Positions 54,312 through 61,681 of a DNA stretch of 62,624 nucleotides are shown here, one piece after another. Made by a program: the position numbers and the translations under genes. Numbering within the stretch: position 1 is the stretch's first letter; the number at the start of each line of letters is the position of its first letter. The notes under the pieces were generated by a model, which worked only from the letters and a program-made list of their open reading frames with translations, had not been told where the DNA came from and did no database searches. The DNA comes from Marinifilaceae bacterium. Lineage in GTDB: Bacteria > Bacteroidota > Bacteroidia > Bacteroidales > Marinifilaceae. The stretch spans positions 1 through 62,624 of the forward strand of contig JAFGYE010000120.1 in assembly GCA_016936255.1 (NCBI GenBank), written 5' to 3'.

Positions 54312-54974
54312 ATGGATAAAAATGAAATCAGAGAGGTAATTGCCAGAAGAGCAGCTCTCGAATTACACAATGGTGATGTAGTAAATCTTGGAATCGGATT
54401 GCCAACAATTATCCCAAATTACGTTCCTGAAGATGTGAATGTGATTTTACAATCGGAGAATGGATTGTTGGGGATGGGTGTTGCTCCTGCTGAAGGAGAA
54501 GAAGATCCTGATTTTGTAAATGCCGGTGGTGGATTTATTACTTGTAAAAATGGCGCCAGTAGTTTCGATAGTTCTGTTTCTTTTGGAATTATTAGAGGTG
54601 GTCATGTTGATGTTACTATTTTGGGAGCCCTTCAGGTAGACGAAAAAGGAAATTTAGCAAACTGGATTATTCCAGGCAAAAAAACTCCGGGAATGGGAGG
54701 AGCTATGGATTTGATCGTTGGAGCCAAGCGTGTGATTCTTGCCATGGAGCATACTGCACGCGGAAGTCATAAGATCATGACGGATTGTAATCTTCCATTA
54801 ACTGCGGCAGGTCAGGTAAATATGATTATCACAGAAATGGGTGTTATGGATATCGTTCCGGAAGGAATTCTTTTAAAAGAGATCAATCCCTTATTTACCA
54901 TTGAGCAAATTCAGGAAGCTACCGATGCAAAATTAATTATTACTGAGGATTTAATTGAAATGAGAAAAAACTAG
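54312..54974 (+). CDS. atoA: Acetate/butyrate-acetoacetate CoA-transferase subunit beta
   Basis: 220-residue beta subunit with the catalytic Glu49 in SENGLLGMG, the hallmark of family I CoA-transferases. N-terminal NGDVVNLGIGLPTIIPNYV is typical. Its partner atoD lies at 44996. The split order, with eight genes between the subunits, is also what I recall from related lysine clusters. Confidence 0.94.
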   Translation: MDKNEIREVIARRAALELHNGDVVNLGIGLPTIIPNYVPEDVNVILQSENGLLGMGVAPAEGEEDPDFVNAGGGFITCKNGASSFDSSVSFGIIRGGHVDVTILGALQVDEKGNLANWIIPGKKTPGMGGAMDLIVGAKRVILAMEHTARGSHKIMTDCNLPLTAAGQVNMIITEMGVMDIVPEGILLKEINPLFTIEQIQEATDAKLIITEDLIEMRKN

Positions 54975-55124
54975 ATATGAGAAAATAGATATGAGATATC
55001 AGACATGAGATATTAGATTTAAGAAATTAAATAGTCGTAAAGACAGATGGTTTTAATTTTAGGTCTCATATTTCAGTTTTCAGTTCTCACATCTTTCATC
55101 TCAAATCTCAAATCTAAAAAAGAT
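54975..55124 (+). repeat. Structured spacer atoA-thiolase
   Basis: The left half is built of ATATGAGA words and the right half of TCTCAAAT/TCTCATAT words, so the two halves are mutually complementary (18 of 24 in the best block). Same word family as the kce-kdd and thiolase-bcd spacers. Confidence 0.65.
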
Positions 55125-56330
55125 ATGAGCAAAGTATATATTGTTGCAGCCAAGCGAACTGCAATCGGGAAATTTTTAGGAGCATTAACTCCTGTTAAAG
55201 CCACTGATTTGGCAGCCACAGTAATCAAGAACATCATTGAAGAAACCGGCGTTGACGCGGCTAAAATTGATGAGGTTGTTGTTGGTAATATCCTTATGGC
55301 TGGTCAAGGTCAGGGGATTGCCCGTCAGGCTTCCATTAAAGCAGGTATTCCTCAGGAAGTTCCTGCTTACGGAATCAACATGATTTGTGGTTCAGGTATG
55401 AAAACAATCAATTTGGCCTATGCGAACATTAAAGCCGGGGAAGCGAATTTGATACTTGCCGGAGGAACCGAGAACATGTCGGATGCTGGTTTTGTAATGC
55501 CGGGAACTGTTCGTACAGGACACAAAATGATGGATTTGAAAGCAGTTGACCACATGGTTTTTGATGGTTTAACAGATGCTTTTGAAGGATACCATATGGG
55601 AATTACGGCAGAAAACATTGCTGCTAAATATAACTTAACCCGCGAAGAGCAGGATGCTTTTTCTTTTGCTTCTCAGCAAAAAGCAATGGCCGCTCAGGAT
55701 AAGGGAAATTTTAAGAATGAAATTGTTCCTGTAGAGATAAAATCCCGCAGAGAAACAATCATTTTTGATGCGGATGAATTCATTAATCGCGGAACCAGCG
55801 CTGAAAAATTAGCTGGCTTACGTCCCGCTTTTAAAAAGGATGGAACTGTAACAGCAGGCAATGCATCGGGTATAAATGATGGTGCGGCCTTTGTATTGGT
55901 TGCTTCGGAAGAGGCCGTTAAAGAATTTGGATTAACTCCTCTTGCTGAGATTGTAGCTACCGGTCAGGGTGGTGTTGATCCGGCAATTATGGGGATGGGA
56001 CCTGTTCCTGCAATTGCAAGTGCATTGAAGAAAGCGAATATGAAATTGGAGCAAATGGAAGTGCTTGAATTGAATGAAGCTTTTGCGGCTCAATCATTAG
56101 GAGTGGTAAAACAATTGTGCGAAGATCACGCTGTTGATGCTGATTTCTTTGCTGAAAGATGCAATGTGAACGGAGGAGCTATCGCTTTAGGTCATCCAAT
56201 TGGAGCATCAGGAACCCGTATTACCGTAAGTTTAATTCACGAAATGAAGCGTACTGGAAAAGAGTTTGGTTTGGCTTCGCTTTGTATTGGTGGCGGAATG
56301 GGTACTGCAATTATTTTGAAAAACGTGTAA
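55125..56330 (+). CDS. atoB: Acetyl-CoA acetyltransferase (thiolase)
   Basis: Cleaves acetoacetyl-CoA into two acetyl-CoA. The ATG at 55125 (MSKVYIVAAKRTAIGKF) gives 401 residues; an upstream frame begins inside the spacer and is rejected. Active-site Cys88 is in NMICGSGMKTIN, the His in GHPIGASGTR and the second Cys in CIGGGMGTA. In this operon it finishes the lysine pathway. Confidence 0.96.
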   Translation: MSKVYIVAAKRTAIGKFLGALTPVKATDLAATVIKNIIEETGVDAAKIDEVVVGNILMAGQGQGIARQASIKAGIPQEVPAYGINMICGSGMKTINLAYANIKAGEANLILAGGTENMSDAGFVMPGTVRTGHKMMDLKAVDHMVFDGLTDAFEGYHMGITAENIAAKYNLTREEQDAFSFASQQKAMAAQDKGNFKNEIVPVEIKSRRETIIFDADEFINRGTSAEKLAGLRPAFKKDGTVTAGNASGINDGAAFVLVASEEAVKEFGLTPLAEIVATGQGGVDPAIMGMGPVPAIASALKKANMKLEQMEVLELNEAFAAQSLGVVKQLCEDHAVDADFFAERCNVNGGAIALGHPIGASGTRITVSLIHEMKRTGKEFGLASLCIGGGMGTAIILKNV

Positions 56331-56423
56331 ACAGATAGGAGATATGAGATGTTAGATATGAGATTTTTCTCATGTCCTGATCTTTTAGTCTCATATCTAG
56401 TATCTCAAATCTATATTTAAAGA
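56331..56423 (+). repeat. Structured spacer thiolase-bcd
   Basis: GAGATGTTAGATATGAGA (56346-56363) and TCTCATATCTAGTATCTC (56389-56406) form an 18-bp stem with 16 Watson-Crick pairs and two G-U pairs. No T run follows, so it is not a terminator. Confidence 0.75.
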
Positions 56424-57563
56424 ATGGATTTTAGCTTAACAAAAGAACAGGAATTATTCCAGCAGATGATTAAGGATTTTGCTGAGAATGAAGTGAAACC
56501 TTTGGCTGCTGAAGTAGATGATTTGGAAAGATTTCCGGTTGAAACAGTTGAGAAGATGGCCAAAATTGGAATTATGGGCATTCCTATTCCAAAGCAATAT
56601 GGTGGTGCAGGCGGAACAAATGTAATGTACTCGATGGCCGTTGAAGAACTGTCGGCAGTGTGTGCAACTACAGGGGTTATTGTATCGGCTCACACATCAT
56701 TGTGTGCGGCTCCTATTTTGGAGTACGGAACAGAGGCACAAAAGCAAAAATACCTTCCAAAACTTGCTTCAGGAGAATGGATTGGGGCTTTTGGTTTGAC
56801 TGAACCTAACGCGGGTACCGATGCTGCAGGACAACAGACAACCGCAATTGAGGATGGCGATAATTATATCATCAACGGAAGTAAAATATTTATTACCAAT
56901 GCAGAATTTGCTCACGTTTATGTGATTTTGGCAATGACTGATAAATCACAAGGTACACGTGGTATCACTGCTTTTATCATTGAAAAGGGAACTCCTGGTT
57001 TTTCTATCGGAAAAAAAGAAAAGAAAATGGGTATCCGCGGATCTGCAACCTGCGAATTGGTATTCGAAAACTGTATTGTTCCTAAGGAAAACATGTTGGG
57101 TAAATTGAGTAAAGGTTTTGGTATTGCGATGAAAACTTTAGATGGCGGACGTATTGGTATTGCCGCTCAGGCTTTGGGTATTGCGCAGGGAGCTATCGAC
57201 GAAACAGTGAAATATGTGAAAGAAAGAAAGCAGTTCGGTCGACCGATTTCTGCCTTCCAAAACACACAATTTCAGTTGGCTGATATGAATACCAAAACGG
57301 AAGCGTCGCGTATGCTGGTTCGCAAAGCAGCTTACAAAAAAGATGCTAAACTTCCTTATTCGGTTGATGCTGCAATGGCTAAACTATACGCTGCTGAAAC
57401 AGCAATGGAAGTGACCAATAAGGCAGTTCAACTTCACGGTGGATATGGTTATACCAGAGAATATCCGGTGGAGCGTATGATGCGTGATGCAAAAATCACA
57501 GAAATCTACGAAGGAACATCAGAAGTTCAGAGAATGGTAATTTCAGCCAATATGTTAAAATAA
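56424..57563 (+). CDS. bcd: Butyryl-CoA dehydrogenase (short-chain acyl-CoA dehydrogenase)
   Basis: 379-residue FAD enzyme that reduces crotonyl-CoA to butyryl-CoA with electrons from EtfAB. The catalytic Glu363 is in IYEGTSEVQRMVI, the typical Bcd position, and the FAD/substrate signatures ITNAEFA and KKEKKMGIRGSATCEL are present. Directly upstream of etfB and etfA, so a Bcd-Etf complex is likely; electron bifurcation is possible but not shown. Confidence 0.93.
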   Translation: MDFSLTKEQELFQQMIKDFAENEVKPLAAEVDDLERFPVETVEKMAKIGIMGIPIPKQYGGAGGTNVMYSMAVEELSAVCATTGVIVSAHTSLCAAPILEYGTEAQKQKYLPKLASGEWIGAFGLTEPNAGTDAAGQQTTAIEDGDNYIINGSKIFITNAEFAHVYVILAMTDKSQGTRGITAFIIEKGTPGFSIGKKEKKMGIRGSATCELVFENCIVPKENMLGKLSKGFGIAMKTLDGGRIGIAAQALGIAQGAIDETVKYVKERKQFGRPISAFQNTQFQLADMNTKTEASRMLVRKAAYKKDAKLPYSVDAAMAKLYAAETAMEVTNKAVQLHGGYGYTREYPVERMMRDAKITEIYEGTSEVQRMVISANMLK

Positions 57564-57577
57564 GGATTTAATTATTC

Positions 57578-57646
57578 GTAGGGACACGACATGTCGTGTC
57601 CGTTTAACACGAAACGATTTAAGGACACAACATGTCGTGTCCCTAC
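57578..57646 (+). repeat. Double palindrome spacer bcd-etfB
   Basis: GGACACGACATGTCGTGTCC (57582-57601) is a perfect 20-bp palindrome. GGACACAACATGTCGTGTCC (57623-57642) is a near copy. The flanks GTAGG and CCTAC are complementary, so the element can fold as one long hairpin or as two crosses. I remember similar GTAGGGACACG repeats in unrelated genomes. Confidence 0.75.
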
Positions 57647-57669
57647 AATCCCAATAAAAAGAAAACAAA

Positions 57670-58455
57670 ATGAATATAGTTGTCTGTATTAAACAGGTAC
57701 CGGATACAACCGAAATCAAAATTGATCCGATTACGGGAACTTTGATCCGTGACGGTGTGCCAAGTATTATGAACCCTGATGATAAGAGTGGTTTGGAAAT
57801 GGCATTGCAATTGAAAGATGAAAAAGGAGCTCATGTTACTGTGATTACTATGGGACCTCCTCAGGCCGATTTAATTCTTCGTGAGGCTTACGCTATGGGC
57901 GTTGATCGGGCGATTCACTTAACGGATCGAAAATTTGCAGGAGCAGATACTTTGGCTACTTCGCATGCTTTGGCAGGTGCATTGCGGAAGATCGATTTTG
58001 ATCTTTTGATTACAGGCCGTCAGGCGATTGATGGTGATACAGCTCAGGTAGGTCCACAAATTGCTGAACATCTGGATTTGCCTCAGGTATCTTATTTGGA
58101 AGATTTAAAATTCGACGGAGATAAGACATTCACAATGAAACGTCATATCGAAGACGGATACCAAATGCTGGAGGTAGAAGCTCCTTGTGTGGTAACCGTT
58201 CTTTCATCGGCAAACACTCCACGTTACATGAATGTTGGCGGCATTGTTGATGCCTACCAAAAAGAGGTTGAGGTTTGGGGATTCAACGAAATTGAAGTTG
58301 ATGAGAAAGATTTGGGATTAAAAGGATCACCAACAAGCGTACACAAAGCATTTGCCCGTGGCTTGAAACCAGCAGGTGAACTTTACGAAGTTGGTACTGA
58401 TGAGGCCGTAGGAATCATCATCAAGAAGTTAAAAGAGAAATTCATTCTAAACTAG
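57670..58455 (+). CDS. etfB: Electron transfer flavoprotein beta subunit
   Basis: 261-residue EtfB; MNIVVCIKQVPDTTEIKID start and DGDTAQVGPQIAEHL motif. It passes electrons between dehydrogenase and acceptor with EtfA, encoded eight bases downstream. Whether it is the NADH-bifurcating form cannot be decided by eye. Confidence 0.95.
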   Translation: MNIVVCIKQVPDTTEIKIDPITGTLIRDGVPSIMNPDDKSGLEMALQLKDEKGAHVTVITMGPPQADLILREAYAMGVDRAIHLTDRKFAGADTLATSHALAGALRKIDFDLLITGRQAIDGDTAQVGPQIAEHLDLPQVSYLEDLKFDGDKTFTMKRHIEDGYQMLEVEAPCVVTVLSSANTPRYMNVGGIVDAYQKEVEVWGFNEIEVDEKDLGLKGSPTSVHKAFARGLKPAGELYEVGTDEAVGIIIKKLKEKFILN

Positions 58456-58463
58456 TTACAGCT

Positions 58464-59462
58464 ATGAAATTAGAGGATTACAAAGGTATATACGTCTTCA
58501 TCGAACAACGTGAAGGTATCATTCAAAACGTAGCTTTGGAATTGTTAGGACAGGCTAGAAAGCTAGCTGATGAGTTGAACGACAAAGTGTATGCGATGCT
58601 ATTGGGGCATCATATTACTGATCAGGCGCAGAGCTTAATTGGCCGTGGTGCCGATGAGGTAATTGTTGTGGATGCTCCTGAACTAAAAGAATATACTACA
58701 GAACCATATACACAGGCAATCTGCCAAATTATCAGCGAAAGAAAACCGGAATCTTTATTTATCGGGGCAACCACTTTGGGTCGTGATTTGGGTCCAAGAG
58801 TTTCGGCTCGTGTAGGCACTGGTTTAACTGCTGATTGTACCAAAATTGAGATTGGCGAAAATGGCGAAATGTTAATGACTCGTCCTGCTTTTGGAGGTAA
58901 CCTTATGGCGACTATTGTTTGTAAAAACCATCGTCCGCAAATGGGAACGGTTCGTCCGGGAGTATTGTTTGCAATGGATACTGACGAAAGTCGTACCGGA
59001 GCTATCGTGAACTACGAGGTGAAATTCAATGCAGCTAAGTTTCGTGTGAAATTGTTGGAAACTGTGAAGGAAGACAACAATCTAATCGATATTACCGAAG
59101 CCAGAATTTTGGTTTCAGGCGGACGTGGAATTGGTAATAAAGAAGGGTTTGAAGCAATGGATGCATTAGCTCATACATTGAATGCAGAAGTTTCGGCTTC
59201 CCGTGCTATGGTTGATGCCGGTTACATTGGTCACGATCGTCAGGTGGGCCAGACAGGGAAAACTGTTCGTCCCGATTTGTACTTTGCATTCGGCATTTCA
59301 GGAGCCATTCAGCATGTTGCCGGTATGGAAGATTCTGATTTGATTATTGCCGTAAACAAAGACAAATACGCACCAATTTTTCAGGTTTCCGATTTGGGTA
59401 TTGTTGGCGATGCCAAACAAATCATTAAAAAGCTAACCGAGAGATTGGAAAAACAAAATTAA
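58464..59462 (+). CDS. etfA: Electron transfer flavoprotein alpha subunit
   Basis: 332-residue EtfA with the FAD-binding C-terminal block: SGGRGIGNKEGFEAM, VGQTGKTVRPDLYFAFGISG and AVNKDKYAPIFQVSDLGIVGD. Last gene of the lysine operon, followed by a terminator. Confidence 0.96.
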   Translation: MKLEDYKGIYVFIEQREGIIQNVALELLGQARKLADELNDKVYAMLLGHHITDQAQSLIGRGADEVIVVDAPELKEYTTEPYTQAICQIISERKPESLFIGATTLGRDLGPRVSARVGTGLTADCTKIEIGENGEMLMTRPAFGGNLMATIVCKNHRPQMGTVRPGVLFAMDTDESRTGAIVNYEVKFNAAKFRVKLLETVKEDNNLIDITEARILVSGGRGIGNKEGFEAMDALAHTLNAEVSASRAMVDAGYIGHDRQVGQTGKTVRPDLYFAFGISGAIQHVAGMEDSDLIIAVNKDKYAPIFQVSDLGIVGDAKQIIKKLTERLEKQN

Positions 59463-59486
59463 TCACACCATTAACTACAAGTTGAA

Positions 59487-59523
59487 AGACTCGCCCGATT
59501 TGTATCGGGCAGGTCTTTTTTTT
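59487..59523 (+). terminator. Terminator of the lysine operon
   Basis: AGAC-tc-GCCCGA...TCGGGC-ag-GTCT with an eight-T run. Confidence 0.88.
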
Positions 59524-59527
59524 GATG

Positions 59528-60628
59528 TTATCTTTTAAAAATAGATATGACTTTCTCAAAGCTTTTTGCTATTTCGGGAAGCGGATCTTTTATTACATAG
59601 TTCAACGAAGAATTTTTCAGACTCGTTAGTTTTCGTTTGCCGAGCAATTCTTTTCGGAAGCGGTGCAAAGCTGGTTTTGCAAGATAGAAGTCGGTTTTAC
59701 TGTAGCCCTTATATTCTATCTTTTCATTTTTGGCTGTTTTTAATAGTAACATCGGGAAATTGACTCCGGCGTACAAAGAGCCTATTAGCGTACTCCACAT
59801 ACGAGGATTAAAATCCAAAAGGTGATAAGAGTCCGATTTTTTGTGGTAGATGAAATCCAGATGCGCAATTCCACTCCAGTTTAGTTTGCTTACAATTGTT
59901 TCGGTTTGCTTTAGTAGTTTCTTGTCATCAACAAACTCTATTCCCGAAGCAAATGAAAAGGCTTCGCGAACCAATCCTTTTTGAATGGTATAAGCTATGA
60001 TATTGCCATTCTCAGCCAGCAGACTAATGTCGATGTCTTCTCCATCGATATTCTCCTGCATAACAAAGTCTTCGGAATTAAAATCAGGATTTTCGATTGT
60101 TTTAATAAGCTCTTGGTTATCGTTAAACAATTTTACCTGATATCCATTGGTGTCCAGACGTGGTTTGATGAGATACGGTAAGTCAAGTAAATTAATATTT
60201 GCGAGCGTTGCCGGATAAGTTTTCGGACTTGGAAAAGAGTTTTTATCCAGCCATTGCGAAAGCAGCCACTTGTCCGAAACAGTTTTCAGAATATCCCATT
60301 CGGCGATAGGTGGTAACAAGCAAGTCCCGAACCTGGATTTGTGTTTGGAGAAGAATAAATAAGTCTCTTGTTTTACCGGAAGGATGGCATCAATATGCCA
60401 GTTGCTTATAGCTGATGCAATTGCATTCACTCTTTCTTCTTCCTTCTCAGGACTGATGCAAAGGTGTTTTTTTACATATCTTGAATAGGGGATGGTGTTA
60501 AAATAGGCCTTTTTATCAGGCGAAAGAACAAAGATATTTACCTGTTGTTTGTCTCTCAAACAGCGTATGGTATCCAATAAATTAGGACCTCCCTTATCAT
60601 CAATCAGCAATACGTTCATTCTCCTCAT
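59528..60628 (-). CDS. ATP-grasp domain protein (carboxylate-amine ligase-like)
   Basis: 366 residues with a Rossmann-like N-terminus (MNVLLIDDKGGPNLLDTIRC), a nucleotide-binding lysine loop (YLIKPRLDTNGYQVKLF) and an ATP-grasp core with FVMQENIDGEDIDISLL and the metal-binding HLLDFNPRMWSTLIGS. It is in the group of uncharacterised ATP-grasp enzymes related to carbamoyl-phosphate synthase; substrate unknown. ATG at 60628 and at 60619 are both possible starts. Confidence 0.8.
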   Translation of the reverse strand: MRRMNVLLIDDKGGPNLLDTIRCLRDKQQVNIFVLSPDKKAYFNTIPYSRYVKKHLCISPEKEEERVNAIASAISNWHIDAILPVKQETYLFFSKHKSRFGTCLLPPIAEWDILKTVSDKWLLSQWLDKNSFPSPKTYPATLANINLLDLPYLIKPRLDTNGYQVKLFNDNQELIKTIENPDFNSEDFVMQENIDGEDIDISLLAENGNIIAYTIQKGLVREAFSFASGIEFVDDKKLLKQTETIVSKLNWSGIAHLDFIYHKKSDSYHLLDFNPRMWSTLIGSLYAGVNFPMLLLKTAKNEKIEYKGYSKTDFYLAKPALHRFRKELLGKRKLTSLKNSSLNYVIKDPLPEIAKSFEKVISIFKR

Positions 60629-60773
60629 TTTATTTACCTACATAAGGTAAGTTATTATGAGTTTTGAAGCAAAAAGAAATGATTGACAACTTAAATGTGT
60701 TGAGTAATTTGAATTATTGGTGGTGAAAGTAGTTTTTTGTGGAAGGAAAACCTGAGTGGTTCGATGGATTAAA

Positions 60774-61169
60774 TTAAATTTCCAGCCATTCATCCATCTC
60801 CATAAAATCGATCTGTTGCTGATGTATAAATCTGAAATTAGTTTCATCATCAAACCAAGCAACAACTTCTTTCTTTAATAGCTTTGTTGGTTTAACCGAT
60901 AAACAAGTTAGGTAGCTGCTCCACGGATAATCCACGGCAATATCCGTAAATCCGTGATGAATCGGGTTGTTGTGGATGTATAAGACCAGCGTTCGAAGAT
61001 AGGTCTCGTCTTCTACCAGTTTTCTTTTGAAAGGTCTTTCGAAAAGGGATCCTGTTCGTTGGTACTTTTTATTAATATATTTGGAGTAGGCATTAAAAAG
61101 ATGTGAAAAGTGTTTTGTAGGGTGGTGCCAGATCTTGTTGATACAAGGCTTTATACCATTGTGCTGATA
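60774..61169 (-). pseudogene. IS200-like / RAYT transposase fragment, N-terminally truncated
   Basis: On the minus strand an open frame from an in-frame TAA (61170-61172) to the stop at 60774 encodes the C-terminal half of a REP-associated tyrosine transposase: NKIWHHPTKHFSHLFNAY, QRTGSLFERPFKRKLV, YIHNNPIHHGFTD, YPWSSYLTCLS. The N-terminal half with the catalytic HUH motif (NHxH-type) is absent, and there is no suitable start codon. It is a dead remnant. The frame is free of stops, so the decay is recent or the truncation was a single event. Confidence 0.8.
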
Positions 61170-61200
61170 TTATTACTATATCAGAAGATTAAATGAGAGT

Positions 61201-61284
61201 GTTTGCGTAACAGATTGTATGCTCAGCTGAATAAATGATATTGTTTGCGAATGATTTTATATTATCAGCTGAATATATAATCTG
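61201..61284 (+). repeat. Degenerate 42-bp tandem repeat
   Basis: GTTTGCG occurs at 61201 and 61243, and TCAGCTGAATA at 61223 and 61265, both pairs exactly 42 bp apart. The stretches between them are diverged. Confidence 0.6.
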
Positions 61285-61623
61285 TTCAGATGACATCTGA
61301 GCACTGATTTTGATCATCGGAAGATGATATTTTATTAGCTGACGATGCGATTTAATAAAATGAACTTGTAATTATTTAGCAGAGTAGTTTAATTCATCAG
61401 TAGTATAAGATAATTATTAAGCTGAGTATATTATTTCATTTCGAATAAGTTGTGAGCCATGGCGGGCGAAAGAAATCTAAAAGTTTTAATAATTGCATGC
61501 CGTTTTGAAATCCAAAAAGGCAGATACATTTAACAATCAATAATAGCGGAATAGGTGTTGAGTTTGTTTCGATACAGAATTTTTGTGAAGCCTTTGCTGT
61601 ATGCAATTGAGATCGTAAATAAA

Positions 61624-61660
61624 AAGGGAACCCGTTACAAACAGATTCCCTTCCCTCTAA
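61624..61660 (-). terminator. Terminator of the T9SS protein gene
   Basis: On the minus strand GGGAATCTGTTTGTAACGGGTTCCC can fold (GGGAA/TTCCC with inner pairs) and is followed by T-rich sequence, 20-60 bp after the stop. Confidence 0.65.
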
Positions 61661-61681
61661 CTAAAATGTACTTCTACTACA

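Larger units (their letters stand above)
61170..61670. other. 500-bp gene-free region
   Basis: No ORF. It holds a 42-bp tandem repeat (61201-61284), further degenerate AGCTGA words (61335, 61419), and a TCAGATG-a-CATCTGA inverted repeat (61286-61300). Confidence 0.5.

Noticed and set aside
60638-60865. Minus-strand 75-codon frame between ATP-grasp gene and transposase remnant
   Set aside because: It overlaps the transposase fragment in another frame, and the fragment has clear homology while this frame has none.
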